Made by a program: the position numbers and the translations under genes. From Phytopythium helicoides (lineage: Eukaryota; Oomycota; Peronosporomycetes; Pythiales; Pythiaceae): a stretch of DNA of 64,000 nucleotides. Below, piece after piece: positions 1 through 11,863 of the stretch. Under the pieces are notes generated by a model that did not search any database, was not told where the DNA came from, and saw only the letters and a program-made list of their open reading frames with translations. Where the stretch lies: NCBI GenBank assembly GCA_024867545.1, contig JANFNE010000042.1, positions 303,474 through 367,473 on the forward strand, read 5' to 3'. Positions within the stretch are counted from its first letter, which is position 1; each line of letters opens with the position of its first letter.

Positions 1-2824
1 TGTATGCCAATGAGATATTGCTCTCGATCCATGGACCGCGGGGAAAGTAGCAGAAGTGCATGGCAAGCACTCGTTGCGTTTCGTTTGGGTTTCCAAAGGA
101 TGAAGTGAAGAGTTCAGTTCAAATGAGCGAGGCCGTGTCTCTAGACCGACCCACTGCTCCTGCGACAACGACGTTATGCTGTCCGCACCGTGACAATCGC
201 TGCTGGTTCCAAGTCAATATCACTAGTGAATGAAAAAGACATCGAGCGGCCTCGCTTTCTTGACGAAGACGGCCTGAGGGCTCGCTGCAAGGTCCATAGG
301 GCTTCCAAACCCCCAGGTCATAAGACGCTGCGAGAACCAGGATCGAAGCAAAGCGATTTGAATCCGCGTAGGGATTGCCTCGGAACTAGCTAGCCAGTCC
401 GATTTGCACTGCCATCTTGAAAACCCCGTGATTGCAGCTGCTGAAGTATGCAATGAGTCTGTCCGTTGCCAAACACAAGAACGATCAATCTTGCGTTTGG
501 CAGATAGCAACACCGAAAGCGCTTGTAATTTCAAGTCCTTGTCGATGTGCAAATCCAATGAATGAGAGCACTCCAGACTCCTTATGATAGGAGGTTGGCA
601 CTCACACAGGCTGAGCTCCATTACTCACTCAACAACAACGTTTCCGATTCGCCTCCTTCCTAGGCCAACGCAGATATCTCTCTAAGTCACAACGAGCAAA
701 GTGTCCTTACAGCACAGTTGCAAGATTTTGAGGGAAAATGATGAATGAATAGAAAGGCAAAAGGACGTTGACACTGATCAAGAGATGACGGCACAGACCT
801 CCTAAAGCAAAGTAGTTTACGCCAACTACTGCAGCATTCGAGTGAGAGCCCAACACGGTGCACGGTGGCAGCAGGATTGCTGTACTCCTGGGGAGCCGTG
901 TCAGTCAATGGCGAACGCCAACCCAACTCAGGCAGGCAGCTTAGCACTTGACGGGAGTGGTGGGGACCCGGAAGTTTCGAAGTGATTGCACAACTATTGC
1001 AGGATCGAAGGAGAAACGCTCGCTGACTGCGCATGCATCCGTCGAGAGAATTCGCGCGCAGTATACAAATAATGCAAAGAGTGCGCGAGGTGTCGTCGCA
1101 CATGAAAAGCACCAGGACAATGCGGAGAAAAAGCGCGCAGCATCGAGGGAAATACAAGAGCATGGAGCGCTCCGCTCCAATGCAGGACCGCCAGTCAAGA
1201 CCAGTGCTGTGCGTTGTCGAAAAATCAGTGGTGGCTGAAATCCGGTTGACCTTTTTACTGAGTCGACCATCGGGTAGGTGGGTGGCACTGCTCTCGGAAG
1301 ATTTGCTGATGACACCGGCGCGAGACTAAAGCCCATAAACACCGCGATTGGCGGGCTAGCTGCGAGCCACAATTGTCGACAGCTCACTTGACAAGACGAT
1401 GACACGGGGCATATTTGATCACCTTGGTCCAGCATTGCTCTGTTACTCAGCAGACTTTACAGCATTCAAAGACTCTGTCGCTCGTTAGCAGGCCACAGGA
1501 ACGATGGTATTTTTTTTTTTGGCTCTGGATCTAGCGTGATCATTTATTTCATCACAAGAAAACAGCCTCCATTCGTTTCTTCAATGTCCAATGATCGGAG
1601 GTGCAGGCTCGTGGCTTCTTCGGTCCGAGAATCAATTGGATCGCTCAGAAGGGTTGTGATCTGTTCAACTTTTTGAGTCGGGGTTTCTGGAAAGCAAAGA
1701 TGTGGCGCACGAGTGTCGAGGATTTGATGGAGACATCTCACATCTCGGTGACGTACTGAAAATCGATTAATGGACGCTGAGCTCACTATCTTGCATGAAT
1801 TCCCAAGGGGAGATCGTATCTTGAGCAAAGATGCTATCTTTGCCAGTGTCGTGTGTAACCCACTGCACCTTTGCCTGGTGCGTCCTTGACCTGGCGTTTC
1901 GATTTGTTTGGGGTACATTGAGACACTTTGAACGAGGTTTGTGTCAAAAAGGCTCCATCAGGATTTATGGTGGAGTGAATTTGAGACTGCGCTTCGAGTA
2001 AGCACATGCTGGAGCCACAGTTCAACGAGTTGACAGTTTCGGTGGTAGGCGGCGAGCTGAATGATAGTCGCAGGGAGTACGAATTGCACCGACTAGGGAA
2101 AAGTAGCCCATTGTGAAAATGAGGACTCCACCAAGTGCGAGCTCATTTTGAATCCACCACGCACAAAATTGCTCGAGGACTCGTTTTCGTCATTGGAGCA
2201 CATCGAGCACCACTGCAAGGGTAGCTTCATCAAGCAACCTGAAAAAAAAAGCAAACAAGCTGCAGGTGCTCCTGTGGCAGCTAGCAGCGGCAGCAATGAA
2301 GTCAATGGACTCGCAATGGGAGTAAACACTCGCAAAACAAACTTCAACTTCAACTTGTTGTGGTTAACCTTCTAGTGGTCGTGACCATCAAAAGCTGAGG
2401 AAATCGCTCGACTAAGGGCATGGGTGCGCGCTAGCAACTTCTTCTCGCAACAAACCTCCCAATTCAGGCAGCGCCAAAAAGGTGGTAGGTAAGGCATGCA
2501 GCCAGCCATCGAGGCAGGTAGGTACATCCACGGATGGCTGCGCGGCGTCACGCGCACTGTGGGACACTCACGCAGCTGTGCGATCCAACTCATCCAGTTT
2601 TCCGCCGCATACATTTCCCAAGTCGAGACATCCGCCGAAACCGCTCACCCCGGTTACGCGGCCAAGGGGTACTCTACGGTACCCGTGGGCTTCTCACGGC
2701 GTCGCGGGCCGGCCGCATTCCGAGTCCGCATCTGCGACCGCGGTGGCCGGCCTCAGCGCGTCCACATCCGCATCCGCGTCCGCGTCCGCAGCCCGTAAAC
2801 TACCGGCCGCCGTCCGCGCCCCGC
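1..2824. other. Stretch without a recognisable gene
   Basis: Several short overlapping frames are open on both strands (for example around 690-1430 and 1540-2020), but none has a recognisable domain, a consistent reading frame or a convincing splice pattern. A poly-T run lies near 1508-1520. From about 2690 the base composition becomes very GC-rich and merges into the 5' flank of the membrane-protein gene that starts at 2825. I see no RNA gene or transposon ends. Confidence 0.5.
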
Positions 2825-3049
2825 ATGGTGCGGCTGGACGCCCCGGAGTGCTCGTCCGCGCGGCTGGCGCCGGCGCTGAGCGCCGAGTGCGCGCTGGCGC
2901 TCGCCGTGCTGTGGCGGCTGGTGCACCAGGTGCAGTGGCGCTCGCACCCTCGGCGCGTCTTCTTCCACCTGGTACGTCCACAACGGTCCACTATGGGGAC
3001 GGTCCGCACGTCCGCACGTCCGCACTCACGTCCACACGCCCGTCCGCAG
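2764..3049 (+). repeat. TCCGCA-type hexamer repeats in 5' leader and intron
   Basis: Short arrays related to CCGCRT/TCCGCA occur twice, in the leader just upstream of the start codon (about 2764-2792) and through most of the first intron (about 3000-3049). The same pyrimidine-rich motif forms the intron's 3' splice region (ending CGTCCGCAG). Both arrays may share an origin by local copying; this is an inference from similarity. Confidence 0.5.
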
Positions 3050-4192
3050 GTGCTGCTGCTCGCCTGCGCGCTCCGAGGCTTCTCCTGGGCCGCGCTCTGC
3101 CGCTCCTCGCTGCTCTCGACGGCCCTCGCGCTGCTATGGGTCGCCAACGCGCTGCTGCTGCTCTGTGCGGCCGCCATCGTCTTCACGTGGGCTGCGGCCG
3201 TGGCGGCCGGCCGCGTCCCCACCGACCGCCTGGTCCGCTCCAAGCGCTGCTGGGCCCTGCACCCGCTCGTCCTGCTGCACGTCATCCACTTGGGCTTCTC
3301 CTTGGCCGCCGGCATCGACCTCTGGGTCTTCCAAGTGTCCTCGTCCCAGCAGCTCGAGAGCTATCTGTCCCCTCCAGCGCCGCTGCTGGTCATCTTCAGG
3401 GCGGTCAACGCTGCTACAGTGGCGGTGGACGGAGTTAGCGCGGCCAGAGTGGCCCTGCAACTCAGGTCCAGGCTGCTCTCTGCCGCCATGACCGACGACA
3501 TGAAGCGCAAGTCCGTACTGCAGATGACCCTGCTCATCGCCGTCATCTCGGCCGCACTTGCTCTGCAACTCGCGATGGACGTGGTTGTGCTTGCGGAAAA
3601 GGGGGACCTCGTCAAGGCCTTCGGACGCGACGTGGCCTTCTCGACCTACTGCCAGCTCGAGTACTTCGCTCCCGGGCTGCTGCTCAGCATTGCATTCCTC
3701 TACATCATGCGCCGCGTCGAGCAGAGAGATCCCGCCAGACTCGTCGTGCTGCCTGCGCGTTCGCTCGTCGAGTTCGTCGAGTGCTCGTCGCCCAACTGCG
3801 TCTGGTGCGCACACCACCGCCGATTCCACGACAACCACAGGAACACAAACGGCCGCAAGTGGGACCTCTCGCTTTTTGCCGCCGCGCTATCGCTATCTCC
3901 ACAGACCGTCGACTCGAGCGTTCACTCGGCCGCGCCGTCGTCCGCACACGCCAACCTTTCACTCGACTCGTGGCCGTCGTCGACAGAGTCAATAGGGCCT
4001 CTCCATGTGCATGGCGAACATCACCTCCGCGCCGTGGCACATCCTCCCCTCCAGCACTCGCATACCCAAGACGACAATCACTACCGAGCGTACCAGCCGG
4101 CACCGCCACAGCAGACGCAGCAGCAGGTACCAAGGCAACATGGTCGAGGTCGAGACCGGAATCCAGAGCGCATTTATACTCGGATACGGTGA
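2825..4192 (+). CDS. Multi-pass membrane protein, possibly THH1/TOM1-like
   Basis: The model joins 2825-2971 and 3050-4192 and encodes 429 residues. The 78-nt intron has a GTACGT donor and a GCAG acceptor and is a multiple of three, so the frame stays open through it. Removing it turns a Pro/Arg-rich stretch into a continuous hydrophobic helix. About seven hydrophobic segments fill residues 15-300, with a short R/K-rich loop near MTDDMKRKS. The helix pattern and the FFHL...LRGFSW stretch resemble the THH1/TOM1/TOM3 seven-helix family, but I cannot confirm this. The C-terminal 130 residues are polar and low in complexity (His, Ser, Gln), ending in a basic tail. The start at 2825 was chosen because upstream codons translate only the hexamer-rich leader. 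A lipid- or vesicle-membrane role is not shown by the sequence. Confidence 0.7.
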   Translation: MVRLDAPECSSARLAPALSAECALALAVLWRLVHQVQWRSHPRRVFFHLVRPQRSTMGTVRTSARPHSRPHARPQVLLLACALRGFSWAALCRSSLLSTALALLWVANALLLLCAAAIVFTWAAAVAAGRVPTDRLVRSKRCWALHPLVLLHVIHLGFSLAAGIDLWVFQVSSSQQLESYLSPPAPLLVIFRAVNAATVAVDGVSAARVALQLRSRLLSAAMTDDMKRKSVLQMTLLIAVISAALALQLAMDVVVLAEKGDLVKAFGRDVAFSTYCQLEYFAPGLLLSIAFLYIMRRVEQRDPARLVVLPARSLVEFVECSSPNCVWCAHHRRFHDNHRNTNGRKWDLSLFAAALSLSPQTVDSSVHSAAPSSAHANLSLDSWPSSTESIGPLHVHGEHHLRAVAHPPLQHSHTQDDNHYRAYQPAPPQQTQQQVPRQHGRGRDRNPERIYTRIR

Positions 4193-4886
4193 CCAACCAC
4201 AGCTTTGGAAGACTTTTCCATCATATTCATCTGACGTATGAGCAACATTTTCGCGTTGGCGTCGACGAGAAGGTGAAGTACATCATGAAACGCGCTCAAG
4301 GCGCTCGGATACAGTATTCAAGTTTCAGGCCCCACCCTTTGTGGCGGACCATTTTCGCTCTCAGCGCGACTTGAAGCGACACAGAAGTCGAGCAACCATG
4401 GTCAAAGATCATCTACTAAAATATTTCCGACAAGCTCGACGACACTAGCAAGCAGGATAGTCATGGACTCATCGCTCCCGTATCGACGCATAATTGTAAA
4501 CAACTTCATAGGATATATCACTGCAGCAGCGAATCCTGATCCTGTGTCCATGTCCCCAGCTCCAATCGACCAAACTTCGTTCTACATTGCTCCATTTGCC
4601 TGCTTGATCCACCAATTTTCTATCATAAGCAATCAACTATTGCAGTCGTTTTGTTCTCAACCACATTGACATGTGTAAAGAGCACGGCGACGAGTTTCAG
4701 AAGCAGTGCTGATGGGCACTCTGTTGAAGGATTCTCACTCTCAAAGTCCATTTTGAATCTCCTATTGCCGTCGTTTCGTCTCTGACTGAATGAATGCCAG
4801 GAGGTGTGGACGGACGCGACCATTTGGAGGTTTGATCAAAACGAGCCCGCAGGAAAAGCGCTGCCTCCACAGCCTATCGTCAAACC
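4193..4886. other. Intergenic region before CFAP44
   Basis: No gene is recognised. One 68-codon frame (4463-4669) has no recognisable feature. The region probably holds the 3' end of the membrane-protein gene and the CFAP44 promoter, but I see no clear motif for either. Confidence 0.4.
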
Positions 4887-7800
4887 ATGGATGCAGGCGA
4901 TGATGAAGAAGTTGCAACCTCGCCACAAGAAACTCAAGAGCCCCAGGAAACTCTAGACTCCCCGCTCGAAGATGCTCTCACCGACACTGCTCTCGCAAAC
5001 GAAGATGCCAGCGAGGGTGACGCAAGCACGGAAACAGGAGTAGATAGTGAGGGTGCTGACCATGATGTTGATGCCAATTCCACACGCGCGCATTCTTCAA
5101 CTGAACTAGCTTCAGTTGGATCTTACGACGCAGCTTCACTTACGCGTCCTCTTGGAGACTGGGAGATCTCCCGTGACCACCTCGTATTCGTTGACATCGC
5201 AGGGTTTGACACGACCAAGCGTAATGTGCTGCATGTAATGGAGCCACCATGTCCTAGCGGTAAACATGGCGGTGTGCTGCTGACAGCCGTAGGCAATACG
5301 GTTCAGCTGCTCACTCTTTCACCCCTGAAAGTTGGCGCTTCGTCAGGCGAGGCCGAGAGTACACCAGCGATTCAATCACGCAAGTTTGTATTCGGCACTA
5401 GCGGAAGTGGTATTGGGAGTCTTGCGGTTCATCCGTCCAAAAACTTCTTTGCAGTTGGAGAGAAAGGAATCAAGCCTCGTATCATCATTTACAGTTACCC
5501 GCCACCAATCCGCGCGGTGCGAGTACTGAAGAACGGAACTGAGCGTGCATATACCAGTATTTGCTTTAGCGGCAAAGACGAGAGCGGTATTGGCGGGGAT
5601 AAACTCGCGTCTGTAGGTGCAGCTCCAGACTTTCTGCTGACCGTATGGGACTGGAAACGAGAAGCCACAATCTTGCGCTGCAAAGCTTTTGGACAAGAGG
5701 TTTTTCGCGTTCAGTTCGCGCCTTCAGACAGTGGGTTTCTCACGACCAGCGGCGTGGGCCATATCCGTATGTGGAAGATGGCGGCGACATTTACTGGTCT
5801 CAAGCTTCAGGGAGATATTGGCAAGTTTGGCAAGAGCGAACTCAGTGACATTGACGCCTTTTGTGTACTACCTGACAAAAAGGTACTTAGTGGAACTGAG
5901 CGTGGGGTACTCTTATTGTGGGAGGGAAATTTCATCAAGTGCGAGATCTTTACATCTCGGCGGCACATGCCGCACGCTGGTGCAATCCGAGTTGTGGATC
6001 TAGATGCAGATCGGAACCAGATCATCACGGCTGGCGCGGATGGATTTGTTCGGTTTTGGAGTTTTGAAAGCATTGATGGCGCTGATATTCCACCAGATGA
6101 CTCGGTTGCACTAATACCAATGAAGAGACAGGTTCTTGTTAGCGCTCAAATGGATATTCGGGCCGTGGTTCCTCTTCGAGTTGGCGATGTGGATGGACCG
6201 CAGCAGTTCTTGATCCAAGACGCTGCAGGATCGATTCACCTCCTATCGCTTCTTGATGCAGAGAATCACACTGTGATTTCGGATTTTCTTGTCAACGACA
6301 CGGGCAGAGCTACCGGCGTTGCGTGCTCACCGTATGAGCACTTAGCCGCCACATGCGGTGCGGATGGTAGTATTCGAGCATGGGACTACGTTACCCAGCG
6401 ATGCCTCATGGCAGCTGCGCCTGCGGCGGTGGCAGAAGCATCTTCGTCGTCATCGACGAGAAGTATCACAGCAAGTATGGGCACACAGCTGACAGCTGCC
6501 ACTGCTATCTCGTGGGTGCCCGATGCTGCTGCTTTGCTTCCACTAGCACAATCTGCAAGTGATCAGCAGACATCAGGCTCGCCTAGCCATAGTCGACAAG
6601 TTATAGTAGGCTACGACGATGGTCTTGTGCGAGTGTTTCTGGCGGATGTTGGTCGTCGGTCACTGATGCGCACAAACGTCTTCAAGCCACATAATGCACG
6701 CGTCACGTGTTTAAGCTTTTCAAACCCGTCCAAAGGCACCATTCAGCTGGTTACAGGCAGTGATGATGGCACACTTTTTTTCTTCCGGATCGATCCAAGC
6801 CAGCGCAGCTCCAAGTTTGCACGATACCCGCCAGAGTACACCCCTCTTGGGTTCCAGAGAACCTCGGATCCAATCCGCACTATTAGTTGGCGTCCTGATA
6901 ACGCCGCAGTCCTTGTAACGCTTGTGTCTGGACGTGTCTTCGAGTACTTTCTTCCTCCTGATGGAATCTCAGCAAATGGCATGGGGCAAAGTGACGAAGG
7001 CAACAATGATAGTGAGCGCGAGACGTTCGAGTTAGCATTAGAGTCCCGAGAGTGGGCGGCTCCGCTTGAGCGACGTCGATTCATGAGCTCTAAAGAGCTT
7101 GCGGATCTGAACGACGTGAACCCAATCGGCAACCCACTTATCGATGAGGCGATTAAAGGCGAGTTCAACGTCCAAGTACGAGCTAGCACATCTGGTGCTT
7201 GGTCTGCCATGTACTCGTCAACTTCTACAGCGAACGATACAATCTGGCTTAGCTGCTCCATACCACCACCGTCTCTAGACATTCAGCAAGAGGACATTAA
7301 GGCTGGTGCACTTCTTGTCGTTCAATTCGGGAAGACAACTCCCGTACTTGAATGTGCAATTGGCGAATCACATCTCGCAGATGGCACGACAACTACAGCG
7401 ACTGTCGGGGATACCCAAATCGTAACTCTTGCACGATCTAATTCGTCACGATTTCTGCTTTGTGGTCTTTCCAATGGCAAGTTTCAACTCCGCAGTGCCT
7501 TGCATCCGGTTGCCTACCTCACTGGTGAGTTCCACGACTTCATTCGGGATACAAACTCTTCTGGGAGTAAAGGTGCACCGACAATGCGCCTTGCACTCTC
7601 CTTTGATGATTCATTCGTGATAGCGGTTGGTGGAGATGGCAACCTTAGTGTGAGTAGACTGCACGCGGACAAGCTCACGGACTCAGCTAAGCGCCTCATT
7701 GATGTACACTCGAGCCTCAAAACGCAAGCAGCGATTGTAGCCGATCAAGCTCGGGATAAACAGACTGCCATAAACCAAAAGGCTCTTGCGGATGCACAGC

Positions 7801-10211
7801 GAGCTGAAGCGGAAGGTGATTCGTCAGCACTTGCAGCTAGTAACAACAACGAATTGAGTGCATTACCAGCATATCAAGCTGCTTTGGCGTATGCAGGTTT
7901 TATGGAGTCAAAACTTGCAGGATCAACAGAAGCACCCAGTGTTGCGATTGACAGTGAGGCTTTCCACGGAGTTGTTCGTTTGGCAAGTGACCCGAACAGT
8001 GCATTAGGACTGTCAGCCGTAACAAGTACACTCGAAGGCGAAAACACGAGCATGAACGTTGGTCTTCCACCCAGCGTGCTTGAAGTAGCAGACGTCGAAA
8101 ACCCACGTGATGCGTACACGATCGAAGATGCCAAGCGCAAGAGTGAGGCAGATGCTCGTGCGCGGATGGCACTTAGCAAACAAGACCAGACACGGGCGGT
8201 ACTTGCTCAAATGCGGCAGCATTTGAAGCTTCTTCAGGAGCGTGACGCCTCGCTCCCTCCTGAAAGCAGAGTGGAACCGGAAGAGTGGGAAGTTGACCTA
8301 GACTATGGCGAGATAATGGCAGCGCGAGGTGATGCTGCGTGCGAAGAAGTTCGCAAAGAACTTGCCTACGCTGTCGAGAAGGAAGAGCTCTTACTACTCA
8401 AGCTGCGTGAAGCTTTTGTTAGCCAATTGGCTGTAGAGCTCGTCACTGTCCACGCTTTTGCTACCCCACTTAGCGTTCAGGCGTTTCGTACACTGAAAAT
8501 GTCACCCGTACTTCAGAAGCGTCTTGCAGAGATACATGCAGCCGCAAAGAACACAACAACTGCGAGTCACGAAGCTGCTCGGAGTGGAAGCGTGACTAGT
8601 ATGAGTGAGCTTAGTGGCAAGAAACTTTCAAGTGTGACTGTCATGGCACCAGAATCTACTGGGTCATCGTCTCCTGGATCCCAAAAGAAGATGTCTATAT
8701 TGCGGAAGCCGTCAGTGCTCCACATCATGACCGAGAAGGACCTTGCTCTTGACGATGGATTTCCACTAAAAGAAGAAGAGCGCAAGATGCTCGGGCGTTC
8801 AGTAACAATGACAGGAGGGGTGGAGCCTAGTAACAATAACAGCTCTACTGCGCTGGGCACTACCACAGCACCTCCAGGTGCCCCCATTTCACTAGCTCAA
8901 CCTCGCGAGACTTCTAGCGCAACTTCTGGATCTGTGCATGGCTTTGAAGCGCGCAAACGTCTTCGAGCTGAGCGTAAGGCACGTCTGACACAGTGGATGG
9001 CAAGCAAACCTGGAGAAGATGCTGATGATCCTAGAGATCTTGTAGCAATTGCATTTGCTCGACGTAATATGGGTGATTACAAGCTGAAAACCGCAAACGA
9101 TTATGTTGTGCCCGAGGATCAACGTGTCAACGCTGCCAAAAAATTCCGTCAACTAGCGCTGCTGGAAGAGAGTCTATACACTTCCCGATTGCGGTTTAAT
9201 GCCAAAGTGCTGGAGCTCCGAGAGCTCAAGGTGCAGCTAGTTGATGCGCTAGCAAGAGACTATGTGCGGCTCAAAGAGTTGTATGAGTCACTCGGCAAAT
9301 CTCCACCTGCAGTTGCACCAAATCTACTTCGTGTAGACCTTAGTGAGTGGCCCGAGCAGCGTGAGCGCGTCACCGATTCAGACTTGCAGCTGTATCTCCG
9401 CGAGAAAAAAGTGTTGCCGCATAGTGCTGACCAAAATAGTTCGTCTTCAGTAGACGGAACATCTTTGACTGCTAAAGCAAGCAAAAGCAATCTCAACAAC
9501 TCGTCACAAGTGAAATTGCGGCATCTATATCTCCCGCTTACAACAACTGGAACAATACAAGCGGCGATACTAGGTCATACCAAAACGATTTCGCGCAGTG
9601 CGGATGCTGACGACACCGCTGTACGAAAGTACCTCGTAGAACAAGAGATTCGTACGCTTGAGCGTCGCCGAGCAACCGAAGTGGCCGCATTCGATGATGC
9701 TGTAGGACTCTTACGGCGAGAAAAAATGCGCCTTGATGTTGTTTTTAAGACATGCGAACTGCGGCTGTATACTCTACAGAGCGAGCTCGAGCTGCTGGAG
9801 CAGTTTGAAAACAAGGAAAATTTGCTGAGCGCCAAGCTCGACCGTATCAGGTCTGACAAGGCGCAGATTGTGGGTGAGCTAAGCGACGTCCAGGAGCAAA
9901 TGACTGCGAAAAAGAAGGATTTGGAGGAATGGTCGCGCCAGGAGAAAGCAATCCAAGCAGAATTTGTGACGCTTGTCAATGGTGCAAGCGCTGGAGGATC
10001 TGGAGCTTCTCACCCAAGCTTTGCAGCTCTCCAGAAAGTCTTCAAGAGGAAGATTAAGCGTCCGAAAAAGCGCAATACTGGTGGAAACAACAATAAAGAT
10101 GGCAGTGATGGTGGTGGAAACGATTCAGGAGATGGAGGAAAAGGGGCCGAGAATGATCGTGACGACGATGAGGAGGACGACGAAGATGAAGATGAATATG
10201 ACGATGATGAT

Positions 10212-10243
<32 letters not shown>

Positions 10244-11192
10244 AGAGGATACTTGTCCTCCAGGTTGTGACCTTGGACTCTACGAAAAGGTTCTGTCCTT
10301 AAGAGAGAAGCGTGTCGACATCGATGAGGCTATAAGTGATTTAAGTAAGGCACTCGAAGAGCTCAAGAAAAATACCGATCGTCAATCTGCCAAGCAGCGA
10401 CAAGTTGATAAGGAGCTAGCAGCAACTGAATTGGAAACTCAGGTGTTTCAGAGCGAAAAACAGCGCAGATTTAACGAGCTGGATGTGGTTGTCGCGCTCA
10501 GTTCACGCCAGATTAGATGCCTCGTGCAAGGGACAGACTCATGGAGTGCGCCGGAGCAAGCAAATGATTGCCTCGTTTTCTCAACACGAGCGTTCGCGGC
10601 ACTGACAGATCGCATCGAGGGCTTGCAGCGAGAGAATCGCAGTTTGCGACAGCAATTCCGCGACTTGCATCGACAGCAGTCGGTGCTCGCCAAAGAAAAG
10701 CGCGCACAACAAGAGACAATCGCACAAGTCGCGCAGCGCTGCGAACAGCTGCAACTGCTCAAGTTTGGTCGATTGGTCGATTTGGATGTGTTGGACAAGG
10801 CGAGCGACACGGCTGCATTGCGCGAGTTACAGGACAAGGTCCGGTTACGGGAAGTCGAGGCTGAACGTGAGTTGATGGCGAGCAAGCAAACCGAGCACGA
10901 GCTCCAGCGCGAGTTACTGAAAGCTACCGAAGAAAACACAGAGCTGCTTTCCCAAATGGCTGTTCTCAGCTCTCGCCAGCTGGCACTTGAGCGGGAGCTC
11001 AACGACAGTGGTGCAGCCGCAGCTCGTGGGCTCCAGGACGATGCCGCGACGGCGGCAGAACTTGAGCGAGAGATGCGCGAACGCAACAAACTCGTCAAGC
11101 TCGTCAAACTGCAAGCGCGAGAGCTCGAGGCGCTCAAACAGGAGATAGGCTTGCTCCGAGGTAAGGATGGCAAGGTGTACGCCCCACGCTGA
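4887..11192 (+). CDS. CFAP44 (WDR52) axonemal WD40/coiled-coil protein
   Basis: This is an uninterrupted frame of 2101 residues. After an acidic N-terminus, WD40-type repeats occupy roughly residues 60-900. The segments GSGIGSLAVHPSK, SVGAAPDFLLTVWDWK, TSGVGHIRMWKM and TFTGLKLQGDIGKFGK match the order and wording of cilia- and flagella-associated protein 44. The C-terminal half is mostly coiled coil (about 960-1010, 1110-1165, 1440-1740, 1795-2095). Near residue 1800 it contains the family signature CPPGCDLGLYEKVLSLREKR. CFAP44 works with CFAP43 in the tether/tetherhead complex that links the I1/f inner dynein arm to the doublet microtubule, so the organism is expected to make motile flagella (zoospores). 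An Asp/Glu-rich linker at about 1754-1788 follows a Gly/Asn-rich stretch. No intron is needed, and the gene is intact. Confidence 0.93.
10161..10248 (+). repeat. GAY/GAR trinucleotide tract inside CFAP44
   Basis: This near-pure run of GAC, GAT and GAG/GAA codons encodes an acidic linker of about 29 residues, preceded by a Gly/Asn/Asp-rich segment. Length polymorphism is expected because the array is simple, but the reading frame is kept. Confidence 0.85.
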
Positions 11193-11505
11193 GAGATATG
11201 CTCCAAAACATTTTTTTATTTTTTCAAAAAGCTAAACACAATTTGATGGAGTTCCATCGGAGTCAACGAACAAACATGCACACGGTCAAATTCCCGTTCG
11301 TCGACCAGCGCATGATATGATGCACGCACTTTCAGCCGATAGAAAGAAAGAAAGCAAAAAAGCCAAAAAATCCTTGTGCAGTTGCCGTTTGTATCCCATA
11401 ACAACGAGTGCACCAACTTTCATCCAATCACCACTCGCGATCTTGTCAGAGTGATGGTCCCTTCCCCCGCTGCTTCGTCCACTACCGAGAAAGGCCGGAT
11501 CGAGC
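11193..11505. other. Intergenic region between CFAP44 and nucleotidyltransferase
   Basis: Poly-T/A tracts just after the CFAP44 stop (11209-11226) and an AAAG-rich purine run (about 11340-11370) lie here. No coding potential or RNA gene is recognised. The region must hold the 3' end of CFAP44 and the promoter of the codirectional nucleotidyltransferase gene. Confidence 0.4.
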
Positions 11506-11831
11506 ATGGAGAAGCGCGGGGAGCGTCGTCGCGGGGCTCGGCGGACGCCAGGGAAGGCTGCAGCGTCCTCTGAGGTCCCGGAGGACGCTGGTGACGCGTC
11601 GAGGACGTCGGAGGACACTTTGGTTCGCCCCAGGAGGACGCCGGAGGACTGCGCGTGGTTCGCGGGCAGCCGAGGCGACTTGGCGTTCGCGCAGTGGATG
11701 CTGGGGCGCTGCAGCGGCGTGGGGGACATGCGGACGCCCGGCTCAGTCGCGACGGTGGAGCGCGTGCACGCGCTGTACGCGGTGCAGAAGCGGCTGCGGC
11801 ACGAGTTGGCCATGTCTTCGTCTGCGGCGAC

Positions 11832-11863
<32 letters not shown>

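Noticed and set aside
2482..3438. 318-codon plus-strand frame overlapping the membrane-protein gene
   Set aside because: Ala/Arg/Pro-rich shadow in a GC-rich stretch; the other frame gives hydrophobic helices joined by a good intron.
4618..4800. Possible short direct repeat (ATTGCAGTCGTTTTG and ATTGCCGTCGTTTCG)
   Set aside because: Short and imperfect, and could be chance in non-coding sequence.
10448..11206. 252-codon minus-strand frame at the end of CFAP44
   Set aside because: Ser/Arg/Cys-rich antisense of the coiled coil; no start context or domain.
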